64,000 bases of DNA from Siphonodentalium dalli (lineage: Eukaryota > Mollusca > Scaphopoda > Gadilida > Siphonodentaliidae). The stretch's first letter is position 1, and every line of letters begins with the position of its first letter. The notes under the pieces are model-generated. The model did no database searches, was not told the DNA's origin, and was given only the letters and a program-made list of their open reading frames with translations. The stretch is from assembly GCA_032622095.1 (NCBI GenBank), contig CP136069.1, forward strand, positions 49,832,760-49,896,759, written 5' to 3'. A program made the position numbers and the translations under genes. Positions 1 through 10,350 of this stretch are shown one piece after another.

Positions 1-440
1 AACTGGTATACGTTCTGGGAAGACTTACATTATAGGAAATGTATCAGATCAAAGAAATTCCCCCAGTTCTGTCTAAACTCAGAATGTCCTCGCAACAATT
101 TCCGATGTGAGCGCCTGACTGTACTGTTTTATTAACGATATACATTTCAAATAGATCCATGTGCGTGATATGCAGTATATATATTGGCCATGCACCGTTG
201 CCGTGCCGCATCATGTGTGCTGCATTAAAGGCCCACTTATATAATTTCGAACCCCCATATCACATTATATTATAATATGAATCGTACGTGACACGTAGTG
301 GAGCAACTACACATGCTGTGCCTCAAATTTGCCTTTTATCCAGCGACATAACGCTAAGAATAATTTATGTAACTTCATGCAGTGGTCCCGGCGGAGACGA
401 CGTGTTGTGGATTGTGCAATATTGTCTGGATTCTGGCCCG
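1..440. other. Unassigned AT-rich DNA with a short dispersed repeat
   Basis: I recognise no gene here. At about 226-275 a segment starting TAAAGGCCCACTTA matches the left end of the MITE at 9,384-9,844, so a relic or solo end of that family is present. I did not find its other end. The open frame across 288-890 has no recognisable protein features and overlaps the promoter-like motifs that follow. Confidence 0.4.
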
Positions 441-451
441 CAAATCCAAAA

Positions 452-800
452 TGACGTAAATGACGTCAGAAAACGTGTCATGACGTCTTCGCTGTTTTCC
501 AGTAAGCTAACCAACGAAATTGGTTATAGGCATGAATCATGCACATGGGAATTCTTCGTAAGTTCTGAAGTAGCTAATTTCATTTTAATCGCGATGGTCC
601 ATTCCCGTTTCCGCGCTCTCCACACAATCTCCACACAGTTGCTAACCGGAGTCACCTGCCAATTTCTCCAAAATCCATGCCCGCGATGTTTGAAACTCAC
701 TGGTGGATATAGAAAAACATATGACGTCATTCACCTGCGCCTAATGTATAAACAACCACGCGCGCCTGCGCCGCGCGCCGGTTGTTGCTATAAATATATG
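452..800 (+). promoter_or_regulatory. CRE cluster, GC-rich block and TATA box
   Basis: Four TGACGT sites lie here: TGACGTAA at 452, TGACGTCA at 461, TGACGTCT at 481 and TGACGTCA at 722. TGACGTCA is the palindromic CREB/ATF consensus. A CpG-rich block at about 756-781 is followed by TATAAATA at 789-796, the spacing expected of a core promoter. No convincing coding exon follows: the first ATG downstream (916) opens only 19 codons. This may be a promoter of an unseen gene, a repeat-derived promoter, or chance. Confidence 0.35.
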
Positions 801-960
801 CCATATTATTTCACCCAAACCTTGGGTGTTTATTTCACACCTGTTTCTGGGATAACCTGTGTGTCGACTGAGAACCTGTGTGTCAATTGAGGAGAACACA
901 CGGAGGATTTGTGTAAATGTTAGCCCAAACGACATTTCGAAGTAACGACGGCTTTGTTGT

Positions 961-2044
961 TTATTTCGAGGAATAATACCGCATCATATGAATTCAGCCC
1001 AAATATATTGACAGGTGTCAAGGGTCTAACTCTATACTGAGCAATAAAAAACTAATATAATAAATACCGAGTATATTTAATTTAACGCCAATGGGTCGTT
1101 TATGTGCGTTTAAGAGTGTATTTATGCCTAAAGCAAAGTGAAACAACGATCTTAAAATGAATTGGCCGGTATATTTTATTAGTTATCAGGGTTACCAGGG
1201 TCGTAGTTGCATAAATTACAATATATCTTATTTTTATGCTATAAAGATAATTGCGTGGTTATATGTTGTAGCTTGATCGGTATCGATCGGTATTGAGGTT
1301 AACACAAATCCCATATATGGAAATTCCAAATATGGAAAGTGCCTTGCGCATGCGCAAAACAGATACAAGAAACGAAGCAATAAACGATTGATAACAACAA
1401 ACACCGACGCAGTTAAATAACGACATTACATGGCCGTGTATTTCGTCTTTAAGAGTGTGTTGATGTCTAAATCATGTGATTAACTACTTAAAAATTATTT
1501 CGACTACATATTTCGATAATTATCAGGTCCGCAGTTCGATCATGAAAATATTTCTGACTTTTATGTTAAGATTATTGCTTGGTATTTCACACATTTTCTC
1601 CGAGTCGAGTCGGGGCCGGAGTACACTTTTTAGTGACCATCAATCTATAGCTTCCGTTTTTCCCACGAACCAAAGAAATATTGTCAACTGGTTCCACGTT
1701 TATTCTCACTTATACCGTGTTTATATCAGTTTTATCCTATTTGTTGTTGTGTACTGCATTACTTTGATCAAGTCTGCGCTTGTGTTATTCTCACAAAAGG
1801 TAATGCGTGTTTACATTTCACAATTCCGTCTGGTGTACAGTACCTGAGTACAGGAATTCGACGGAATTTCACATGTCCGAGCACCATTGATTCCTTAAAT
1901 ACGAGACTATTTAATCGAATGAGGTCAAATATTCGCATATAACATGACTCATATGTTATTCTGCACAATTCTGGCGAGTGCCGACTTTCATTTCGCATTA
2001 CTTTCGTTTTTATCGAAATATAACCGTTTTCTATGGAGATTCCC
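961..2044. other. Unassigned AT-rich DNA
   Basis: No protein family, RNA or transposon end is recognised. The only notable content is the motif cluster at 1,311-1,357, listed separately. The 123-codon frame at 1,476-1,847 is rich in hydrophobic and Ser residues and has no recognisable motif, so I do not call it a gene. Confidence 0.5.
1311..1357. promoter_or_regulatory. Tandem CArG boxes next to an NRF-1-type palindrome
   Basis: CCATATATGG (1,311-1,320) and CCAAATATGG (1,326-1,335) both fit CC(A/T)6GG, the SRF/MADS CArG consensus, 15 bp apart centre to centre. TTGCGCATGCGCAA (1,344-1,357) contains the NRF-1 consensus TGCGCATGCGCA. The motif matches are read directly; function is inference. 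Confidence 0.4.
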
Positions 2045-3700
2045 ATGTAAATTTTTTCAACCAAAAAAATTCATAGTTTTGCCAATTTCAAGCTAGTTTA
2101 ATACTTTATAGCATGGTCAGGTCATAATCTGGCCTATCGAGTGATGGTAAACGTTCCTTCAGTGTGCACAACAAATATTTGGTCCCAACGAAGCAGGCTA
2201 AGTGTCGGCGCACACGATCACGGTTGTCCCCGGTTTACCCGGCTGCGGTGTAAATCAGGGACAACCGGGATCGTGTGCGCCGACACTTTGGGCCGGTTTT
2301 TGTCGGATCCGATTTAACCGGACCGATCAAACTGAGTTTGATTTCATCCGGAAAAACCGGCTCGTGACGATGGCAACGCGCGTGTTTTGCTTGTCACATG
2401 ACCAAAACATCATTCAAAATGTCGGAATAGTTATTCGAAAATTATGTCAATAATTCTGATCCATCGACAAGTAACAACTGCTGGTAGACCTATGGGCAGA
2501 AAATAGGTGCCCGTATATAGTAATCGCAACAAGAAGGCGGTAGCTGTGGAAAGGTAGTTTACGCCAATGTACGGCTATTGGCAGTATTCACAGTATTGCC
2601 CGTGACCTCAAATTCAATATATTATTATTAATATTATATATTCATTCAGTTTATTATTAATAAATATTAGTCTTTAGAAATACATATTAATATAAATCAC
2701 CATGACTAGCTATAGTAAATGTCTAGATCGGCTGACCACACCAGTTGGCTATTTACTACAGTGAGCGTAGGCATAGCATGCATATGACCGGAGTGAAAAT
2801 CGGACTCGTGTGCGCTGAACCCCCCGATTTTATCGGGCCCGATTTACACCGCAGCCGGGTAAACCGGGGACAACCGTGATCGTGTGCGCCGACACTAAAA
2901 TACTGAAATTTGTCAATTTTACTTTGAGTGTGAAGAAAATATTCATTTAAACTTCCAAAATTGGTTGAAATATGCTCAACAACATTCAGTTGAATGGTGA
3001 CATTATTTATAGTCACCGACTAACTTCCACGATGAATCAAATTTGTTTTTATTGGTGACAATTATGTCGCGACTCATAAAAATGTAAATTTTCTGAAGAA
3101 AAAAAAAATATTGTTTCGCCAATTTCAAGCTAGTATTAAGCATGGTCAGGGCATAATTACTCCTATCGAGTGATGGTAGACGTTCCTTGAGTGTGCATAA
3201 CAAATTTTGTTCCCAACGAAGCAGGCTAAAAATCCTGAAATTTGTCAATTTTACTTTGCGTGTGAAGAATATAGTCATTTAAACTTCCAAAGTTGGTTGA
3301 AATATGCTCAACTTGTCTTGTCTTCGTAAATCCCTGCGTTTATTTGTCGCAGCACCTCTGATTTGGTTGAGTCAGGGTAATTTTGATTTCTTTGATTCGT
3401 ATTCTCTATATACAGCTGCTAAAGAACTGGAATAATGAAATGGGAAACTTCTACTGACATCTGGTAAGGATTGAGTAGCGGATGCTATGGAGCCTCCCAA
3501 TATATTGTCTGCTCCACATCTCAATAGAATTCAACAACATTCAGTTGAATGGTGACATTATTTATAGTCACCGACTAACTTCCACAATAAATCAAATTTG
3601 TTTTTATTGGTGACAATTATGTCACGAGTCATAAAAATGTAAATTTTCTGAAGAAAAAAAATTCATTGTTTTGCCAATTTCAAGCTAGTTTATAGCGAAT
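2045..3700 (+). repeat. ~345-bp tandem repeat, about three copies, interrupted twice
   Basis: The segment beginning GCCAATTTCAAGCTAGT occurs at about 2,078, 3,118 and 3,673, followed each time by the same order of sub-sequences. Removing the insertion at 2,202-2,895 leaves a unit of about 345 bp. The second copy is broken by about 215 bp of unrelated DNA (about 3,314-3,530). The third copy stops early. No coding capacity is apparent. Confidence 0.75.
2199..2898. mobile_element. 694-bp MITE with TAA target duplication (PIF/Harbinger-like)
   Basis: The element 2,202-2,895 starts GTGTCGGCGCACACGATC and ends with its inverse, with an inverted repeat of over 50 bp (about 2,202-2,257 and 2,840-2,895). 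It is flanked by TAA at 2,199-2,201 and 2,896-2,898. The neighbouring uninterrupted repeat copy has a single TAA at 3,227-3,229, which is an empty site inside the window. A 3-bp TWA duplication is typical of PIF/Harbinger elements. No transposase is encoded. The left end also folds on itself (2,202-2,286). Confidence 0.75.
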
Positions 3701-3836
3701 AGGGAACCACGGTACAATTTATGCCATTTAGGCACACTTCAGAGTGAAATCTGGGCTTATATTTCGGCGAGAATCCAAATCTAGATTCTCGCAAATTACC
3801 CTGGATTCTCGTGAAAAAGTATATATGGATTCTCGC
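3701..3836 (+). repeat. Short GATTCTCG-containing repeats
   Basis: Four spaced copies of (G)GATTCTCG or its partner GAGAATCC lie within about 80 bp (3,771-3,836). No gene is seen. It leads directly into the 142-bp duplication. Confidence 0.4.
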
Positions 3837-4121
3837 AAAATCAGATGAAATATATGCCCTGGAAATATAGCAAATCGTTTAATGCTTTAGAATTTTTGTT
3901 TTCGGAGATTTATATATATGTTTAAAGACATATTATGGACTTTTTCGGGAGCGAGAAATTGATAAGTTAGTGCTCAGGCAAAATTAGATGAATATATGCC
4001 CTGGAAATATAGCAAATCGTTTAATGCTTTAGAATTTTTGTTTTCGGAGATTTATATATATGTTTAAAGACATATTATGGACTTTTTCGGGAGCGAGAAA
4101 TTGATAAGTTAGTGCTCAGGC
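3837..4121 (+). repeat. Perfect-order tandem duplication of a ~142-bp unit
   Basis: Copy one (3,837-3,979) and copy two (3,980-4,121) both run from AAAAT(C/T)AGATGAA to GTGCTCAGGC with very few differences. Near-identity suggests a recent local duplication. It is non-coding. Confidence 0.85.
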
Positions 4122-4545
4122 ACTTTTCCAACGTGGGGAATGTTATCATTCTACTAACATACCGGTAACTGAAAATTTCCAAAAAGATCTACCACACCAC
4201 TTCATATAGAACATCGTCTGAACTACTCCAAATTGTAAATATTTACATCTCGATTCGGGGCGCAACTATCGGCTGTAATTAAAAAAAAATCATTTCGCCA
4301 TCGAGAGTCATTGCATTTAACTAATATATAAGAATGACACTGTGTAACATCCATTTGGATTAATATTCGTAACAAATAACTACTTTGAGAAAGATTATTC
4401 TTAATTCCTATTTATTTGATCACTCTGCCCGGTGTCTGCCGGAGTGTTTCACATCACTTTAATCAAGGAAGACTGTTAAGAGCAACTGCATTTCAAGACC
4501 ACCAAACAACTTTCCTTTTTAGGGCCACCACATCTTCCAAAGATG
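4122..4545. other. Unassigned AT-rich spacer
   Basis: I see no gene, RNA, inverted repeat or transposon end here. Confidence 0.5.
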
Positions 4546-4559
4546 TACTTCTTCCATTT

Positions 4560-5130
4560 TGCTATCAAAAACCGAAAAATGTCGTTAAACTAGAGATCCA
4601 AATACCCCCTAAGGGCCCCTCTATCTTGAGATATTAAAGACCGAAAAATGTCGTTAAACTATAAAGACCGAAAAATGTCGTTAAACTAGAGATCCAAATA
4701 CCCCCTATATCTTGAGATATTATAAAGACCGAAAAATGTCATTAAACTATTAATTGTTGTTGCTGTTGTTTATTAGGGGTTATCGTCATTCTAGCCGCTA
4801 GGCCACACACGACGTTGTCAATTTTACGGGTGGAGGAAAGACCACGCAGAGGCTCAATTTCACCGGGAAGTTGTTCCACTGCATGTAGAAACCACCGACC
4901 CCCGGAAAGCAATTGACAAACTTGCCCAGATACATGATTCCGGTCACCCTCCCTATGGTGGGGTTCGAACCAGCTTCGTCAGCGCTGGACGGCCTGGGAC
5001 GACGTAATTCACCTGGCACTCTACCGACTGGACCACCGGGGGCCCCCATTAAACTGTTAAAGACCGAAAATGTCGTTAAATTGCAAAGACCGAAAAATGT
5101 CGTTAAACTAGAGATCCAAACATCCCCACC
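4560..5130 (+). repeat. Short tandem repeats of GACCGAAAAATGTCGTTAAACT
   Basis: The ~22-bp motif recurs near 4,567, 4,639, 4,664, 4,727, 5,060 and 5,087, partly separated by 'AGAGATCCAAATACCCCC' segments. A diverged copy reappears at about 7,404-7,430, beyond the large array element, so the SINE (4,749-5,047) and the array element (5,139-7,374) are both insertions into this repeat. Confidence 0.7.
4741..5055 (-). mobile_element. tRNA-derived SINE with 8-bp target duplication
   Basis: On the minus strand the 299-bp body (5,047 to 4,749) has a tRNA-like head with a polymerase III A box (TGGTCCAGTCGG) and B box (GGTTCGAACCC) at the right spacing. The body then contains GGGTCGGTGGTTTCTAC, which resembles the Nin-type SINE core found across Metazoa. 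The tail is a CAACAGCAACAAC-type repeat. It is flanked by ATTAAACT at 4,741-4,748 and 5,048-5,055. It would be transcribed by polymerase III and mobilised by a LINE. The Nin assignment is from memory of the consensus. Confidence 0.85.
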
Positions 5131-5138
5131 CCTATTTT

Positions 5139-7374
5139 TAGCTCAACTTTACTTTGTAAAGTTTGAGCTATTGCCATGGCTTTGTCATCCGTCGTCCGTG
5201 TGTGCGTGTGTACGTGTGTACGTAAGTCGTCAACAATGCAGGCTACAGGTCGTACCTTTGGTCGGATCATTATGAAATTTGTCATAGCTGTTAACATCAA
5301 CATTTAGACCAGAATAATTAATTTTGGGATCATTCGGAAAAAAAACATGGCTGCAGTGGCCATCTTGGATTTCAAAATTCAATCCATTAGCACGGGCTAC
5401 AGGCCGTACTGTTTGTCTGATCATCATGAAATTTGTCAAGAATGTTAATAATGACATGTAGATGGGAACGAGACATTTTGGGGTCATTCGGCCAAAAAAC
5501 ATGGCCGCCAGCAGCCATCTTGGATTTTACTCTTTGTATGACTAAATCCTTTAGCACGGGCTACAGGTCGTATCTTTAGTCTGATTATCATACAATTTTT
5601 CATGGCTGTTGAAATTGGAATGTAGATGGGAACGAGTCATTTTGGGGTCATTCAGACAAAAAACATGGCCGCCAGTGGCCATCTTGGATTTCAAAATTCA
5701 ATCCATTAGAACGGGCCACAGGTCGTACTGTTCGTCTCATCATCATGAAATTTGTCATGGATGATAGTATTGACATGTAGATGGGAACGAGTAATTTTGG
5801 GGTCATTCGGCCAAAAAACATGGCCGCCAGCAGCCATTTTGAATGTTACTCTTTGTATGACTAAATCTTTAGCACGGGCTACAGGTCGTACCTTTAGTCT
5901 GATCATCATGAAATTTGTCATGGCTGTTGAAATTGGAATGTAGATGAAAACGAGTCATTTTGGGGTTATTCGGACAAAAATAATGGCCGCCAGTGGCCAT
6001 CTTGGATTTAAAAATTTAATCCATTAGCACGGGCCACAAGTCGTACTATTTGTGTGATCATCATGAAATTTGTCATGGATGATAATATTGACATGTAGAT
6101 GGGAATGAGTAATTTTGGGGTTATTCGGCCAAAAATCATGGCCGCCAGCAGCCATCTTGGATTTTACTCTTTGTATGACCAAATTCTTTAGCACGGGCTG
6201 CAGGTTGTACCTTTAGCCTGATCATCATAAAATTTGTCATGGATATTAACAATGAGATGTAGATGGGAACGAGTAATTTTGGGGTCATTCGACCCAAAAA
6301 CATGGCTGCCAGCAGCCATCTTGGATTTTACTCTTTGTATGACTAAATACTTTAGCACAGGCTACAGGTCGTACTTTTAGTCTGATCATCATAAAATTTG
6401 TCAAGAATGTTAATAATGACATGTAGATGGGAACCAGTCATTTTGGGATCATTCGGTCAATAAACATGGCCGCCAGCAGCCATCTTGGATTTTACTCTTT
6501 GTATGACTAAATCCTTTAGCACAGGCTACAGGTCGTACCTTCAGTCTGATCATCATAACATTTGTCATGGCTGTTGCAATTGGAATGCAGATGGGAACGA
6601 GTCATTTTGGGGTAATTGGGCAAAAAACATGGCCGCCAGTGGCCATCTTGGATTTTACTCTTTGTATGACTAAATCCTTTAGCACGGGCTACAGGTCGTA
6701 CCTTTAGTCTGATCATCATGAAATTTTTCATGGCTGTTGAAATTGCAATGTAGATGGGAACGAGTCATTTTGGGGTCATTCGGACAAAAAACATGGCCGC
6801 CAGTGGCCATCTTGGATTAAAAAATTTAATCCATTAGCACGGGCCACAGGTCGTACTGTTTGTCTGATCATCAATGACATTTGTCATGGATGATAATATT
6901 GACATGTAGATGGGAACGAGTAATTTTGGGGTCATTCGACCCAAAAACATGGCCGCCAGCAGCCATCTTGGATTTTACTCTTTGTATGACTAAATTCTTT
7001 AGCACGGGCTACATGTCGTACTTTTAGTCTGATCATCATAAAATTTGTCAAGAATGTTAATAATGACATGTAGATGGGAACGAGTTATTTTGGGGTCATT
7101 CGGCCAAAAAACATGACCACCAGCACCCATCTTGGATTTTACTCTTTGTATGACTAAATCCTTTAGCACGGGCTACAGGTCGTACCTTTAGTCTGATCAT
7201 CATGAAATTTTTCGTGGCTGTTGAAATTGGAATGTAGATGAGAATGAGTCATTTTGGGGACATTCCGACAAAAAACATGGCTGCCAGCGGCCATCTTGGA
7301 TTTCAAAATTCAATTCTAAATCTTTCCATGCATTGCTCATCACACAAATTTAACTTCTTCTCAAAGTTGAGCTA
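5139..7374 (+). mobile_element. 2.2-kb inverted-repeat-bounded element filled with ~160-bp tandem repeats
   Basis: The element begins TAGCTCAACTTT (5,139-5,150) and ends with the inverse AAAGTTGAGCTA (7,363-7,374). Between them are 13 copies of a 153-167-bp unit, anchored by GATCATCATGAAATTTGTCA-like sequences near 5,265, 5,420, 5,583, 5,738, 5,902, 6,055, 6,222, 6,380, 6,548, 6,711, 6,865, 7,030 and 7,195. Two unit types partly alternate: one ends TTTTACTCTTTGTATGAC, the other TTCAAAATTCAATCCATTAG. Short frames inside are shadows of the repeat. Elements with internal ~160-bp tandem units are known in bivalves (pearl-like and Helentron-associated); membership is inference. Confidence 0.75.
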
Positions 7375-7380
7375 CAGTGT

Positions 7381-7690
7381 AATTGACACTTTCATTTGAG
7401 ACATTAAAGAACGAAATATGTCGTTACACCATTAATGATCATTAATACATAATTTGTGTTTATGAAAGTCTGGCACAGAGCAGTTTGTTTCCAGTACATA
7501 TTGATTGGAACGTAAACAATTATTCTCTGACAGAAATCATGTTAATATCGCCTTTCGTTACTGGTTTCCTCGATTCACATATCTCTCACTGCTTAATACT
7601 TATAAATAAAACAAATGTTCTGTGTTTTGTGTCACTTCTTAATAGCATTCTGTATTCTGCTATTGAAAAGAAAAACAGTTGTAGTATACC
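7381..7690. other. Spacer with a diverged copy of the 22-bp repeat
   Basis: About 7,400-7,430 carries a diverged GACCGAAAAATGTCG repeat, showing the flank of the preceding insertion. The rest has no recognised content. The 69-codon frame at 7,485-7,694 has no support. Confidence 0.4.
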
Positions 7691-7694
7691 TTAA

Positions 7695-8045
7695 AGGTAT
7701 GAAGGCCTTGGTGGGTATCCTGTGAACATATTTCCACCTGTCAAAAACCGTTACAAACGAAATAATATTAAAATATAGACAGACTTTGTTAATATACAAA
7801 TGAGAAATATCTCATAAACAGTATGTTATAGTCGTAAATTTGCCGACTGTTATGTAAACAAAGCATAAACAGTTACTTTCCTGGTGTTTCTTTATAGTAT
7901 GATGGTAAATATAAAGAGCGTTCTTTGTTGCTCAATTCCTTATTTGGAAATAATAAAGAGCGTTTATACAATTTGTGTGTGATTAGCCAGTAGCATTATG
8001 CTGCCTTCTATAACACAATCAGACTCTTGTTTAGGTACAATTTAG
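7695..8045 (+). repeat. Dispersed repeat family, copy 1 (contains AATAAAGAGCGTTT)
   Basis: This ~350-bp segment aligns along its length with about 45,665-46,010. Shared blocks include AAAATATAGA(C/G)AGACTTTGTT, ACAGTATGTTAT, TTATGTAAACAAA and the doublet of A..AAGAGCGTT motifs about 43 bp apart, followed by ATTTGTGTGTGATTA. No coding potential is shared between the copies. Confidence 0.7.
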
Positions 8046-8980
8046 TAGGTCTTTATGTAAGCATGATGTTTAAGGGATAGTGATCGTATATTTGAACCAA
8101 AATGTATGCGTTTTAATATTTATCTGTTTACGGTGTTTGGAACAAATATTTTTCGACAACTAAACCCTCTCGTCCCTTTAATATAATTAATATAACATCC
8201 CTCATCCAATAATCTCCAAATTGCATATCTAATTTCAATCCTAGTTACACGTCACACCGCCCCTCATCATTTGCCAATTGTACACCCTTTTTTGCTGCTT
8301 CTGCTGCAACTGCTCAATTTCTTTAAAAATTATTGAAAAAATGGCCCTCCCGCCCCCGACATTTACCTCTGATTTAGTTTTTTCGATCATCGGTCCACAC
8401 CAAAATTGAGCACACGTCCCTATATAATATACCTATTTAAACCGTGTATACACGGTGGTGTAATAGAACAACCGTTAATTTAACCGTAACCGTAGCATAT
8501 TTCCACGTATACGTGTACGTTTTCACGACAAATCCCCGCTGATCTGTTATTAATGAACCAAACAATTAACATGTCAACACACTCTGGCCCGCCAATGCTA
8601 CAGTGTATAAACGTAACGGGGCAAATATGCATATTATATTGACAGCTAACGAGAACATTCATCACCAACAATCTGCTCACCCCTTTCAGTCGATACGATA
8701 GAAACTAAACGATTTGTTACTTCTAATTACCCGTACTTAATTACACTACTTGCGTGTTAATAAAGTACGATCCCCCCCATCACAACTAAAGGTGAAACAT
8801 GGGATTTAGAACATTAATATTCACTCTTACACAGTTCCACATTCAAGGTGTGTCTTGTGTAATCGTATGTCAGTTGTAACGTTGTGAAACCGCAACCGAA
8901 CTGAATTATTCTATTGCTAAATAGTTCATGGGTGACCTGATGCATGCATCTTAGTTTCTTGTATACTATCATACCGGGTA
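8046..8980. other. Unassigned AT-rich DNA
   Basis: Nothing recognisable was found except a perfect 16-bp palindrome, ACCGTGTATACACGGT, near 8,440. Confidence 0.5.
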
Positions 8981-8981
8981 G

Positions 8982-9108
8982 GGTTCTCTATTCCGAAGGT
9001 TCATTATTCAGAAGGTTCGCTATTCTGAAGGTTCATTATTCCGAAGGTTCGCTATTCCGAAGGTTCGCTATTCCGAAGGTTCGCTATTCCGAAGGTTTTC
9101 TATTCTAT
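8982..9108 (+). repeat. 16-bp minisatellite (GGTTCGCTATTCCGAA)n
   Basis: About eight tandem 16-bp units with few changes. The same unit in inverse orientation forms the array at 10,243-10,350. Confidence 0.9.
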
Positions 9109-9380
9109 TTAACCAGATATGAATCAGAATTTGCACCCCCACCACAAAAACCACACGAGGAATGAAAAATACTATTACGCTAGTATTCACATATAGTACA
9201 TCTATACACACACGTCTAATTCCCAATTTGTCCCAGATGTCGTTTATTAATAGCAAGAAGACAGTATCAGTTTATCGTTTATTATGGAAAGTTGAAAACA
9301 CGATGACTGAAATAAACTACATGTAAGAGCAATAGTTTTTTTCCGAACTGGCAATCTGTATTTGAAAGAAACATCAACAT
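9109..9380. other. Unassigned spacer
   Basis: No gene or repeat was recognised between the minisatellite and the MITE. Confidence 0.4.
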
Positions 9381-9847
9381 TAAAGGCCCACTTAATTTTC
9401 GAAACCCCAGATCACATATATAAAATATATGCCAGTATATATACCATTGGAAATAGGAAGCTTTCTAACACTGTATTATCAGCTTATCCGGTGTAATAAA
9501 CTGTGAACATGTTGTTTTTGTTGAGATAACGACGTATTTTTGTGCTTAACGTTCATCTGGTTTTGTTACGCAAAGTGTATTATTTTCAATGGAGGGGGAA
9601 TAACTCTATATTTTAAAGATAGTGTTATTCCCCTTCAATTGAAAATACATTAGGTTTAATTCTGTTGCATTCTGGGAGCCATAATTGGGGGAATCTTTTT
9701 ATGATTTAAGCTGTTTTCTATTTCTCTATGGGAATCTTCGGATACAGACGTTTCAAATGGTGATGAACTATAATGTTTCAATCATATTTTATGGCACAGA
9801 TTCTTATAAAAAAATAGTCGGTGACTCGAAAATTAAGTGGGCCTTAA
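9381..9847. mobile_element. 461-bp MITE with TAA target duplication
   Basis: The element 9,384-9,844 has 19-bp perfect inverted ends, AGGCCCACTTAATTTTCGA and its inverse, and is flanked by TAA at 9,381-9,383 and 9,845-9,847. Duplication size and sequence fit PIF/Harbinger-type elements. The 81-codon frame at 9,685-9,930 crosses the element end and is not a gene. A related left end lies at about 226. Confidence 0.8.
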
Positions 9848-10242
9848 AATTCAATACAAATTCACAATTGCAGTTAGGTTCATCTCATACCCGTCTATTC
9901 AACGACATTCTGCTACGCAGTATTCATTAATAGTTATAGCCCCACTGTTTTAATCCGCCTTTAGCTGGCGTATTCTTGCCTCTAAGATTATTGAGATATA
10001 ACGTCATACGTGATGACATTAAATCGTATGGAAACATAGCAATTGTGTGGGCTGCCTGACGTGAATATGTTTTGTGAAATAACGGCATACGTAATGACAT
10101 ATAATCTCAAGGAAACCCGCGAAAAAAAAGTCACATTTATAGTTTCAATGTTTTAAGTTATTTCCTTCATAAAAAGAGTCTTCGTGATAAAGAACCCTCT
10201 CAATACTTTAGAATATAGAATGAACCTTTAAAATAACAAAAA
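9848..10242. other. Unassigned spacer
   Basis: The segment contains two loosely similar pieces, ATAACGTCATACGTGATGACAT (about 9,998) and ATAACGGCATACGTAATGACAT (about 10,079). No gene is seen. Confidence 0.4.
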
Positions 10243-10350
10243 TCTTCGGAATATCGAACCTTCGGAATAGAGAACCTTCGGAATAGCGAACCGTCGGAAT
10301 AGTGAACATTCGGAATAGTGAACCTTCGGAATAGCGAACCTTCGGAAGAG
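10243..10350 (-). repeat. 16-bp minisatellite, inverse orientation
   Basis: About seven units of TTCGGAATAGCGAACC, the inverse complement of the unit at 8,982-9,108. The two arrays face each other across 1.1 kb. Confidence 0.9.

Noticed and set aside
288-890. A 200-codon gene at the window start
   Set aside because: No recognisable domain, and it spans the CRE, GC-block and TATA motifs; composition is that of unselected DNA.
4960-5047. A tRNA gene on the minus strand
   Set aside because: The A and B boxes are present, but the sequence does not fold as a tRNA and continues into a SINE body and tail with a target duplication.
5139-7374. CRISPR-like appearance of regularly spaced repeats
   Set aside because: The units are contiguous diverged tandem copies without unique spacers, and the genome is animal.
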